DNA from: Hippasteria phrygiana
Taxonomy: Eukaryota > Echinodermata > Asteroidea > Valvatida > Goniasteridae
Assembly: GCA_037893225.1 (NCBI GenBank)
Contig: JAZGUH010000362.1
Coordinates: forward strand, 411,501 to 475,500
Length of the DNA: 64,000 bases
Direction: 5' to 3'
How positions within the stretch are numbered: position 1 is the stretch's first letter; every line of letters begins with the position of its first letter. The notes beneath the pieces are model-generated. The model ran no database searches, was not told the DNA's origin, and worked only from the letters and a program-made list of their open reading frames with translations. Below are positions 46,143 to 59,100 of this stretch, piece after piece. Both the position numbers and the translations under genes were made by a program.

Positions 46143-49100
46143 TTGTCTGACCAAGCTCACAAACTTTGGTCAGGAGTACCCGTAAGTTTTCATTTTAAGA
46201 TGAGTAGATGTTTGTGAAGGTGGTCACAAGTCAAGTGAAATTCTGTCCTGAAATTCTGCAATTTGTAGGTTACTGATGAATTTGGTGGTTTTGTGTAATT
46301 GCCAGAGAAGCGTCGCCCTAAAGGAAAAGTTGGACATTTGCAAGTGGCCAGTCAATGACAAACTGTGGAAGAGTTCCATGCTATAAAGTGACTCACTTTT
46401 TAGTCGGGTGAGAATCTGAGGTCGTTTCCAAGTCAGTATTTTTATGGCTACGACTTTGTTTTGTTGTCATTTGACGTGCTATGGTAAATAGCCAGAGCTG
46501 AAAATGCCGGTTTCGGGTATGGCATCACAGGGCTTACCAGTATTTTGTCAAGAAAAGTGCCGGCGCCGACAGCATATATTTATTGTGTATTCCACATCAT
46601 AAGGGAAGCCATCTTTATTAAAACAGGCGGTATTTTCAGTGGTAACCGCATTCAGTACTTTGCGTCACGCTATTAAATGAACAATCCCATTTTTTGTTTA
46701 CAGCATAATGAACATGAGGTCGAAAATTAAGTCTTCAATGACTAAACTGCCCATGTAGTTATGAAATAAAGGTCATTTTCGGATCCATCTGGGGAAAAAA
46801 ACAAACCCAAAGAGCAGTACCGCTAATGATACCAACGGTTTAATAAAGATGCTGTCCCTAATGGTTTCTTTGCATCATGCAGTTATTTATTTACCAAAGT
46901 GCAAAAGTGTCGGTGTATTTTTTGTGATTGGATTGTTGTGACATTCTTAGATATTATATTTATTGAAAGTGTAATATTGTAATGGTCTCTTTGTCAGACT
47001 TTTAAGTTGATGTATTGAATAAACAAAAATTGGTACAATAGACGAACGTTCACTATGTCCGGTTTTTTTTTTTGGCTAGCTTGTTGCGATTTTTAGAATA
47101 GATTGGCCCATTTGTTTCACACAACGGATTCCAATCGGTGATCCCAACCGCTGGTTCACTGCATGACTGATCGGGATCCGAAACTGTAAATGAAACAAGC
47201 CCCAAGTTTGTGCAGAGTGAGTCACATTGTCGTTTACTCCAATTAATGATATACTTGTTTTAAACTGAGAAAACCTACGGAAGCCTGTTCGTGCAAGGTT
47301 TCACTAATGTTTTTTTTTTTTTCATACGGAGCTCCTGAAGTGCCATCTGAAATGTTTTATCTCAGGGTGATATCAGGATGTGGACGTCATCCCTGTGATA
47401 AATTATCCGAAGATGGTTGTCATCTTGCCTGTAATGTCGTAATCGGCGCTTTCACAGCTTTTATTCACAAGTCAAACAAGTACCGTGTATTTTTTATTAT
47501 TTTTTTTTGATATAATAACAGCATTTGGCATACACATTTTTTTAAAAATTGACGAGAGAAGAGTCTTTGGAAGAAGTTATTTTGATTATAGATTTTATAA
47601 ATGATGTATAGCAATAAGCTTCATATAAACCCTCTGATTTGAAAGCAAAAACAAATTGCAGAAAAAAAGTACAAAAGGTTGGATCTGCAATGCAATACAG
47701 ATTATCATCCTAATATAAGATACAAGCCAAACGAAAACGCAACCGGCAATATCAAACAAACAATACAGCATATATATACACAATAAATGCTTTTTAAACA
47801 TTTGTTAAAGTTCACAAAACTGCAGCTGCAAAAATGTTGTTTATAGAAAATCTTAAAGTATGGTATCCTTTCCTTTTCTAAATATTTCAGAGTAAATAAT
47901 AATGGGGGAAATATCTTTCCCTTAAATATCTCTTCTTAAAAAAAAGTAATAAAATGCCCCTTGAGCATTTCTAAATCTAATATTTTAATCAAAACTAAAA
48001 ATTTGAAATTGAAATAAACAAAAAACTTTATCGTAATTAAATTTACTTAATGTAAGCATATAGAGCAGGGTTGATACAAATCATGATTGAAAAAAAAAAG
48101 AATCAGATTTTGTTTATTTTATTTTATCATCGTACCATTGGCATAAAACATTTTTTTTCAAATAAGTCAATTTAAATGACCATCATTGAAAGTCAAGTAT
48201 AACCACACACAATTGTTCATGATATCCTTTTCTAGAATACAAAGTTTGTTACAGCATATTTCTAATCCAAGTTGATAACAGGAACCCCCCTCCTCTCCAC
48301 ACACAACCATGATGGAATAAAACTATTTAAATGCAGCCACCATATTTTTTTAATGCACTGTCCTTATTTTGATCCTGTAAAAGTTGTTACAGGTCATTTT
48401 GCATTTGCAGCTGTAGAATGGGATCCAGACAATGGACAGAGCACCATTGAAGAGTTAGGCCTATGTTAAAATATAGACAATTTAGCAGAGACGATGAGGC
48501 AAAATTTACAATTTTGGAAAACGTAAATATTTATAAAAAATCATTAAAAGTCCCAACACAACATTTCTTATTTTTCATTTTTATACAACTCAGCAGAAAG
48601 TCCTTATAATGCCAGATGAACTGGATAAAAATCTCCACTCGGGAAGGGGAGGTCAGGTCAGGTCGATGGGTATCAATTGATAGGCGCATTACAACATGCA
48701 TGAGTTATTTAAACCTATATGTACATGCACTGTACACAAGATAAATGTAGTACACTGTTTCAGGAAACTGGCCTTATACATCCCTTTAGAGTGAGTATAA
48801 GCGATTTAAAGTTAATGGTCAGGTTTGAATAACATAAAATTGTTTTTACATAAAAAAAAAATCAAAACGTGATTTTTAAAAACGTTTCCAGTGATTTAAA
48901 TGAGTGATTTAAATCAAACAACCCTGGAATAAAGTATTTTGTTACAGAAAGCACTTGTGTGAAGCAAATGTTCTTACATAGGACTCCTTATGGGGTCCCG
49001 AGAAGAAAGGGACTCCACAGGGAAAACGCTATGGAGTTTGAGATTTTTTTATTTTCGCTGTCCACATACACCAACCAAAAGAGCTTGTTCGGATCTTTCC

Positions 49101-50003
49101 AATGGTGCTATCAAAATCATATGTCACCATTACAATATTTTGAGAAAACTGTATCTGAAGTTTCCATGTAGAGTTATGTGTATGGAGTGCCCTTGGTTCA
49201 TGTGACAAACAACTTTCCTGTTTGATAAAGTGGGCCAGAAGAGAAAACAGCCGTAACTTTGCTATTTTAGCAGTTATGACCGTCATGTTTACAGCATACG
49301 AAAGAGACATTTTCAGCTGCTTTTTCTGTGTAAGTGGTTTTATGCTTGACTGAACAAAGAATGTGGTACTGCCCTACTGGGGGGAAGATAAGCCAATAAA
49401 CAATGTGGTAAGGTAAGGGTTAAATTCTAGCAATTCACCACTCCTGTGAACTGAATGCATGGTCATGACGTCTGACTTTTTTGCAGATCAACTGGTTATC
49501 ACTTTATATGCAACCCTTTAGACATATACCTCATTTTGATGGAGCATACAACAGGACATATTTCTGAACCAATGAGGGCATTGCAACACTCTGCAGAGCA
49601 TTCGATCGAGAGAGTTGCGACATGAGGGGGTCCCAAATGTTGGACCAAACATGGCAGATTATGCATCAGTGCACATGGACAATAGCTGCATGAACGCTCC
49701 ACTGGACACATAACGAGCGGCCATCTTGGGGCCAAACTCAGAAGCTGTCGCAACTCTTTCTACGGCTCTTGCCATTTGGAGCGTAAAGGTTTGGGTTGAG
49801 TAATTGATTTCAGAGATTAACCAGAGATTGCAGTCATCAAGAAATGACAAAAAGCTTGTACGAAAAAAGGCCGGGACTTAAAAAGAGGGGGAATCATATC
49901 TACCCAACAAAGAAAAGTTTAATGCAACACACTCCTATGCCTGCAAAAGCACCATCAGCTTATAGGCCACGCCCCCCTTGTACCAGCCACGCCCCCCTCG
50001 ACT
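46143..50003. other. Intergenic stretch between convergent genes, no further gene seen
   Basis: AT-rich, with no exon candidate showing homology. It should contain the 3' untranslated ends of the MS4A-like gene (plus) and ALDH8A1 (minus). AATAAA at 47018-47023 (plus) is a possible polyadenylation signal, but which transcript uses it cannot be told. Confidence 0.4.
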
Positions 50004-50150
50004 TCAAAGTTTGATGCAAATCGTCTTCTCCTCCGTGTAAAACTCCCTGGAAGACATAGCGCCTTCTCGGCCGATTCCGGAGGCTTTCGTTCCGCCAAAC
50101 GGCATGTTGAGATCGCGGACCAGCCAACAGTTGGTCCAAACTGTACCAGC
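50004..50150 (-). CDS. ALDH8A1: ALDH8A1 exon 9 with stop
   Basis: 147 nt, acceptor gtgataaaag. It encodes AGTVWTNCWLVRDLNMPFGG, TKASGIGREGAMSSREFYTE and EKTICIKL, stop at 50004-50006. PFGG.K.SGIGREG is the C-terminal ALDH signature. Arg452 lies in the WLVRDLN segment. Confidence 0.96.
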   Translation of the reverse strand, partial: AGTVWTNCWLVRDLNMPFGGTKASGIGREGAMSSREFYTEEKTICIKL

Positions 50151-53100
50151 CTTTTATCACATACAATCGCATGACAAAAGAGAACGGCGTCTTGTTCAAC
50201 TCAAGGAAAATGAAATTTGCGCAATGCAGGCTTTCAAGCAGACCCAGATGAAAAAGTAGAATAGGATCATAATAAAAAAAAATTAAAAAAAACCAAGATA
50301 AAAGTAGGACTTTCAGGAGTAGTTTTCGTTGATACTCACCCATGTCCACAGCATCCCAATGGCATGTTTTGTACTGGAGTACTGTCTTACCCATGGTCAG
50401 GCCAGGCCGTTAAAAAGCCTGGCCAAGCCCCGGAAACGCCCAGGCCTTCAGGCTTCTATAATCCCCTGGTTGTACACAATAAGCTGCCCACTAATGCTGG
50501 AGTCCAGCCAGCTCCCATTGTTCACCCAGACTTGATCTCCAGCCCGTGAATAGAATGACAACAAAAGCAATCAGTACAGATTAGTGTGGGAGCTAGTATA
50601 GGGGCCACAGCTGGCCTAGCCTGGTCTGGCAGAGGCCGGGCTTTATCGATTAGTAGATGCTCTGTTGTTAGTGATTGGTGGCTCACAATAGCAAGACTAA
50701 ACGTCAGAAGGCCTGGGTGTGGCCAGGCTTTTCAAAGGCCTGGCCCAACCATGGGTTAGACAGTGCTCCCTAACAACACTTGTGCTCCATCCTCGACTAA
50801 GTTGCAGTACTCCTGCCTCCAAGCCCTTCATTGTGTGATTTTCGTATGACAGTGTGAAACACTGTTATGAAAAATATTCCATGAGATTCTATTTTTCAGA
50901 GCTGTGGGACAAAAAAGTAAAAAGTAGATGGGAATTTCAAGAATAAAGTCGAGAAAAGTAGGAATACCTGAAAGCCTGGCAAGGTGTAGGGTGAGATTGC
51001 GGTTGGAAGGTGGAGCAATTCGGTTGATTCACAACTCAGTGCGCCACCAGCGGCAAGCCGGGGAGAGGCCAAATTACGCAGTGCATCATGGGAAAAAGTT
51101 GACATTGCAAAAGTGGGTATCGGCAATGCATCGACCGTACTTCTTACACCCCTTCTCCGCTAAAATGTATCAACTCCTCTCTCTTCTTTCCCCGCACGAG
51201 GTATTCCCCGATTAGTCAAAAATTGCTTTTACTCATCCACTTGCATTCATGTGAAATCCATACTGCTTTACTGTCCACCATCAAATACAACGCGATAGAC
51301 GCGATGTCGACCCCGAAAGTGGGAAATTGGCCTTTCCCGGCTTGCCGCTGGCATGGTGGCGCACTGAGTTGTGAATCGACTGAATTGAAAGATAAACCAT
51401 ACCTGCAGCTTCTGACCGACTCGATGAGCCCTGTTAAGGTCTTGAGTCCACACACAAGCCGACAGACCAAACTTGACGTTGTTGGCTCTGTGGATTGCCT
51501 GAAAATTAAACAAGTCCTGTGAGTGCAACAGGGACAAGATTTGAGGAAAATGAAACATCCACAAGAAAAATAGTCATTTGGGAGCACTGCCTAACCCATG
51601 GTCGGGCCAGGCAGTTGAAAAGCCTGGCCACGTACGGGCCTTCTGGCTTTTAGTCTTGCTATTGTAAGCTACAAATCACCTAACAATACTACTCATCGAT
51701 AAAGCCAGGCCTCTGCCAGGCTAGGCCAGGCTAGGCCGAGCTGTGGCCCCTCCCCCACACTAATCTGTAGTGATTGCTTTTGTTGTCATTCCATTCACGG
51801 GCCAGAGCTGGCTGGACTCCAGCATTAGTGGGCAGTTTATTGTTTGCAACCACAGGATTATATAAGCTCAAAGGCCTAGGCGTATCCGGGGCTTGGCCAG
51901 GCTTTTCAGCGGTCTGGCCCGACCATGGGTTAGGAAGTGCTCCCTTACATGACATTGCTGAAAAATCAGAGCTGCCAACATTTTCAAACTCATTTCAGTA
52001 TTCAGAAAGCAAAAAATAAATTCAGTTTTCTGCTCAGAAATTTCGTATTTTTCATGAAATTTAAACTTGACCTGAAAATCTGATTTTTTTTCTGAGCTCA
52101 TGCTGTGCGTGCACACCGCATGCCTGGTGAATTGATCAAATCCACCCACCTTATTTGTTAATTTTCAAAGTTAAAGTTGCATCCGTTTGGTTGGGATCGC
52201 ATTCATGAGCCAGTACACACACACAGTATAGTAGCATAATATGCATGACAAAACATGTTCGGATTTCACAAAATCTGTATTTATAAACAACAAATTCATA
52301 CTTTTTCGTGAATTTCCGTATAAAATACGGAAAATCCGTACTGGTTGGCAGCTCTGAAAAATGCACAAGAAAACTGCATTTCTACCAAAAGATATGGCTC
52401 AGAATTAGGGTTGTTACAATTAAAAGAATTTTTCAAAGTGAACAAAGAAAACTGGCAGGAGCAGGATTCAAACCCGCGACCTCCGGAATTCCGTAGCGCG
52501 CTCTACCAACCGAGCAATGCCCTGTGTTGGCGGTCTCCCATATTGTCAATATCTTTGTTCGGGGGGGTGCTAAAATTGAAAGAAGACGGTTTCAGGTTGC
52601 AGTGGTCATTTTGGAATGATAAAAACAATTTAAGGACCCCAACAATTTCCGTGAATCTGGAAGACATCTCACCAAAAATGCTGAAATAAGGAAAAAATCT
52701 GGAGAAATCTCACTTTGGCCCGAAGTCCATTTAGGGCCGGTCTGCATACCGGCTCCCGGTATCAGACCGGTTTAAACCGCGGCCGGTATTATACCCCTCC
52801 CAGGACGGTACAAGTCCGGCCACTTGCTCGTCAGTATTTCAAAGCCATCTTAATAGACTTGCGGTTGAGCTTGCCTGATGGCCCTGCAGAGTGTTTACAA
52901 TGGGGAGTTTATTGACTGATGTAGGTGATTACCGAAGTGAATACTGATCTGAGTGGTCAGATCTGTCCAGCTCTTTGAAACTGAGCAAACGTTTAGGGCC
53001 TTTGTTAACCCCTGGAAGATTATTATCGGATTAAAGTCACCCCATTGTCTGCATTTAGAAGGAGTTCGCCAGCCAGGAACTGGACACAATGGACTCCCAA

Positions 53101-56100
53101 ACAGGGCCAGCCTTCCTGTAGAGGCTCGGATGGTATCCAACCTGGTTTGGGAGGATTAAAATGAACCGGTTAATAATAACATGGACTTGCTTTCCTAGGA
53201 GCTATTCCCTAAAAGTGCTCTGGGAGCCGGGATGAAAACATCCCCAAAACACAGGTGGGTTCTGACATCACGGTCGTATTACCTCTTCCTCCGATTTGAA
53301 GCTATTGATGCAGGTGACTGGTCCGAAGATCTCTTCCTGCATGCTACGGGAGTTGTCTGGAACGTTGATAATCACGGTGGGACTCATGAAGTATCCCTAG
53401 AAACACGCACAGAGCAAAAGGGCTTATTTTGACATGGTTAACGATACAATATGAGCCAAACCTTAGGCATTATGACAAAACAAATAAACAAGCCGCAAGG
53501 GAAACTGACTGGGTCATTTTGAATACATTTACAAAGTGAATGAAGAAAACTGGCAGGAGCGGGATTCGAACCTGCGACCTCTGGAATACCGTACCGGTGT
53601 TCTACCAACTGAGCTCTATCTTGCCCTACGTTGGCGGTCTCCCAGATTGTCAGTATCTTCGTTCGGGTGGGCGCTAGTCAGAAGTCATCACGCCCAATTT
53701 TACGATACAACCTGGGAAGTGACATTGCGGGGATCACTCAATGAGGATTTAATCAAACAAGCACCCCCCGAACAAAGACACTGACAATTTGGGAGACCGC
53801 CAACATAGGGCAAGATAGCACAGTTGGTAGAGTGCCGGTATGGTATTCCGGAGGTCGCAGGTTAGAATCCCGCTCCTGCCAGTTTTCTTTGTTGACTTTA
53901 AAAATTCATCTGAAAACAAAAAAATCTTTCTGACATTAACATTGCTTCACTTTGGGTTCAAATATGCACTTTTTCCACTCTCCGTAAAAAATGTCCCTGT
54001 TATCTGTACTTGCATTTTGGTTTTTCTCCGGAAGATCTAACGTATCTTTCCCATCTCCACACAGCACTGTCCCACCATCTTGCCTGGCGATGGCTACATA
54101 ACCTTTGACCTTCTGCAAGTGCTCCTTGCTGATGATGGCTCCCATGTTGCTATCAGATGCCTGCGGCGGGCCGACTTTTAATTTCCTGAGGAGTTTCAAC
54201 AATGGCTTAAGTTCATCGAACAAACTCAAAACAAATTTTGACAAAACAAACAAAACACAAGTCAAAATACAAAATTGTTTTTTAAATGACTGCTTTTTTC
54301 TCTCTCCAAAATGGTGTAAAAATGGCAAGGGAAGAAAGGAAATGCTGATGTTAATTTATTGCACGTTTGGAAATCATCTGGGGGGCGGCCATCTTGGAAA
54401 ATATTACCTGACATGATCTACAAGTAGAAGGGTCGTTCTATAAATTACGGCTCCAAAAGTGTGACATGTTTTGGTGTCCTTATTACACCTGACCTGTGCA
54501 ATTTCCCATCAAGTATCATTAAAATTGACTTCTTTTTTTTATCTGTTTGGCAGGTATTTTGCTTTACATACTCGGCGATAGAAGGCATTAACCCTAACAG
54601 CCCAAGGCTTTTTACTAGAATCCTTCCCTAACCACACAAACTCCAACACTGTGTAGTAAACCAATGGCACATTCTTTGTACTTGGACAAAATCAGGGCAT
54701 CAAGTCCCATGCAAAGTGATGGTGCCAAGGCTCTACAGTACCCAATCACACAAAATTCAACACAAATGGGGTGTTTGATTTTGGCAGGTTAGGGAAGGAT
54801 TAGGGTTAAAGAATGTGTCATGAACTGCAAAATCCTATACATGTTTTCTTTGTTTGCCTAATGTGCCATAATTTAAGAACTTCGATTTCAGAGAGGAAAG
54901 GTTGCCATGATTAAAATTGACAGGGTTGCAGCCAAAGGCTGAATTACATGACATTTTTACAATTCACAGTGACATTTAAAACATAAAATCATATATAATA
55001 TTTATTAAAAGTTATAATTAATTTTACATTGACGAACCAATGAGTAACATGTATGCAACACCAATTAAAATGGTGGAATGAGAAAAAAATGTTCTATTTT
55101 TTTTTTCATTCTAACAACCTCCCATTCTGTCCGGCCGTTATTAATGGTGTGCTGGTATGCTGGTACGGGCTTGTGCAACCAAGCGCAACGCACGCAATAA
55201 GCAAAAACAATGGATCGAGTATGCACAGGAATGCACATATAGATGACAACCGACCAGGTGGTCTTTTTTAAACCGCGGCTATGGTCAGTATTACAACTTA
55301 GAGTATTTGCTAGCACGCTATAAAATGCTAACCCCCAAATCCATTTATTTCTGAAAATTACAGCAAAAGCAAATGGTGTATACTACCTTTAAAAGCTAGC
55401 AACAATTTTATGCTACGGGCCAGGTTTGAAACCTACCTCGTTTCTTGGACAAAGCGCTCCACAAACTTGTCAAAGATGGTCTCCTGGACGAAGATTCGGC
55501 TTGTGCAGAGACAGACCTCTCCCTGGTTGGCGAAGCTGGAACGCACGCTGGTCTGCACGCAGTTTTCAAAGTCGGCATCTTCAAAGACGACACCGGGGTT
55601 CTTACCTCCCAGCTAGGAAAAATAGAGAAGAGATGGACGAATAATTGATTCCATGAGCATGAGACTGTTATTACATTTCACAAACAATGGGTTCCCCCCC
55701 CCCCCCCCCCCTCACAATCTGGAACCTAGTTATGCTGGTGGGTATTAACCCTCCTGTTCTCAAGGCCAAAATGGAGCCAGCTACCCTATATATCAAAACC
55801 TATCAAGTGACAAGTTGAAACGCACACAAACTGTGAGAGTTGGTGTTTATTAGAGTTTTTGATAGGCTGTGATAGTTATAAGTATAGGAGGGTTAATTAA
55901 ATAGCGCTAGCACCCACTATGCTTTCGGGAATTAGCACTACGCTTGAATCCTGCCCCATCACTATATAAATTTAAGAGCAAGAATATATTCTGAACAATT
56001 TCAAATATATTAAATTTTGCCTGTATAATCTTAAAAACTTTTGCTGAAAACAGTCAAGGAAATGTAGCCAGGAATTGCCTCAGATTGCACCCGACAGAGC

Positions 56101-59100
56101 ATCTAGAATCCAAAAATTTTTGGGTCCCTTAAGTGGACCCTGGACCCCACGCCGTAAGGGCTTCGCGCTCCGTGCTCACATTGTCCATATTTGAGCAAAA
56201 TTCCCCTACGCTTCAATTTCAACCTGGCTAGAACACTGGTACACAGGGTTGATAGCATAATTAACGTGCCACCAATAATACTAAGAGTGCTTATATATAG
56301 CGCTTCATACAAATGTCTCAAATCACTTCACAATAAGCCAGTTCGGTATTTCAACTGCGCATGTGCACAATTACGAATGTACATTTTATCCCGAATGACC
56401 CGCGTGACCTAATGCGCGCGTGTGAACGCGAAAGGTGGTCGCACAATGCGCACGTGTTAAATTCAATCAGAACGGGCGTTCGCGTAACATGGCGTGACAT
56501 TTATGTCCATTATTTGGAGTTGTGGGACAAAAAAAGTAAGAACAAGTAGGAAAAGAGGAATTTAAAGAAAAAAGTAGGAAAAGTATAGGATTAACCCATA
56601 ACCCCCGAGGCATTTTTACCAGGAAGTGTCGTCAACCTGTCAAAATCCAACACTGTGCAGTATACCTATGGCACATTCTTTGGACTTAGACAAATTGGGG
56701 CATCATAGCTCCATGTCAAGTAATTGGTGCCAAGGCCCTGCAGTACTGAACCCATCAAAACTTGACAAAACCTGCTGTTGGAGATTGCAAGGCTTGGGGT
56801 AGTTAGGGTTAAGGTAAAAACGAGGAAAAAGTAAGAATGCTAAGCAGCAGTCCGAGATCAGCAATTTTCTACCTTCACAGGTACCCATTTATACCCCTGG
56901 GTGGAGAAAAGCAATTGTAGTCAAGTGCCTTGCCCAAGAACACAGGCATCATGTTCCCCATCAGGGTTCGAACCCCCGTACCATCACACAAAAGTCAGAT
57001 ACCGCATTGGACCACGGTACTCAAACATCAATACGTGCATTTTGTTTGGATTATGTAAAACGGTCCTTTTTACCTCTAACGAGAGCTTCTTGCAGTAAGG
57101 CGCGCTGGTCTTGATTATGTGTTCAGCGGTAGCCGTCCCGCCGGTAAACGATATCATGGGAACGTGTGGATGGCTGACCAGAGCTTGTCCGGCCCGCGGA
57201 CCGGTGCCGAAGACAAAGTTGATGACTCCGGGTGGCAGGCCTCAAGAACAATAACAACAAAATTCATTAGAGGTCGGGCCACTAATAAATAAATGGGGGA
57301 AACGCTCCACTAGAGAGAAAAGCAAACATTTCCACCTGCCTTTTCGCTATTGACATTTCAACACCTTTGCCAGCTTCTTATAATTGTAATCCCTTAGCCA
57401 AACGATTGCTTGTAATTCTTAAGCCGCATTCGCATTGGATTTACAATTGGAACAAGTTACCGGGACGTGCGTTATTGTTAACATTCCACTGTGGTTATGT
57501 GTCCGCACTTTGGTTATACTGCTCGCGGAAATTAAGTCCTTGGCACGTAAATTTTGCAGTGTTCAAAATGCACGTTTTACATTTACAGTGGCTGTCCGTA
57601 GAACTGGCCACGTAACTCTTCCGCTGCACGGTTGGCCCTGTAAAAGTTCCCGCTGCGGAAGGATAAACGGACAACCGACGATCGACACTTGACAATTTGG
57701 ACACAAGTTTACTGGCTGTCCGCACTGGACTTAATTTGGTAAAATTGACAGCAGTCTCTGTACGTTTTACCAAAAAAAGTCCAATGTGGACACGGCTTTT
57801 GGGCAAATGCACAAGTACATACAAAAATCACACAGACAGCATAAAGAGCATCAGGTTTATAATTATCCCAGTAATTTTCGTCCTCAGCTTTGCAGTGGTC
57901 GTTTTTTCACGATTAAAAATTTGTGAAGTTGTTACACAGGATAGAAAACCAGCCATTTTGGCTGCTAACCCTATTTTTGTGGGCTGAGCAAACATTTTAA
58001 GCAAATTTCTGAAATTGGTGTCTGATCTGCAATAAACTGAACTAAATAAACAATTTATCTTTTTTTGAAGTTCTCAGACCTGCTTCGATGAAGACTTTGG
58101 CAAGCATCCAAGCCGACACCGAGGTCATCTCGCTGGGCTTGCAGACGCAGGTGTTGCCATAGGCAATGCAGGGGGCGATCTTGAAGGTCATGAGGTAGAG
58201 CGGGAGGTTCCAGGGGCTGATGAGCCCGGCCACACCGATGGGCTCGCTCATCGTGTAGTTAATGGCACTGGCTTTGTCCAGGATAGTGGAGCTATAGGAT
58301 GGAGAAATTAGCAAGGGGGGGGGGGGGGGGGGCGCTAGTCAGAAGTCATAAATGCCGTATAGCCAGGGATCACACCCCCAACTTTACAACTAGGGCTGTC
58401 CATTTTCAAATAATTTAGTATTCAAATATTTGCAACTCGCCGATCAAGTTTTACATACGCAAGCCGCAGCTGCCATCCTTGCTGGACAAAAGTTGCATAC
58501 AAAGTGCGGCGGTTAAAATTTGCACAAGGCGATGGATATTATGGGCTGCCGGAGTGTTATGCAGTAAGTACTGTATAACTGTCAAGGGCTTTACCTAGCT
58601 AAAAGAATGGGACCAATTAACCAGTAAAAAGTAACCACGGACAAAATAGTGGCATCTCACAATAAAAAAATGCACCTTTACGATTAAAATAACAGTCGTG
58701 TGTGCAAGTGCATAGTTTTATTTTTTCGAATATTCAAACCGGTAAAAAGCTATTCGAATATTCGGTGGATGATTGAATATTCGGTGTATTTGGAAGAGCC
58801 CTATTTACAATACAACCTGGGAAGCGACATTGTGGGGATCACTCATTGAGGATACGACTTTTTAACTCACAGCTTGTTTGATGATTTCCTTAAAATTTGA
58901 CAAACTATGCCCTCACACTCCTGAGAACAGACAGAGCACAAAAATGTAGAGTTTACACACTCATCCCGGTTCTTTTCAGAACCACACATCTTCCTAAAAG
59001 AGATTTTTTTCACATGGTGTTACCCGCAATCCCAGTCTCTCTCGTATCGTACCCACCATGCAAAGCTTCAAATCATATTTAAACTATGCTCTGTGTAGAA

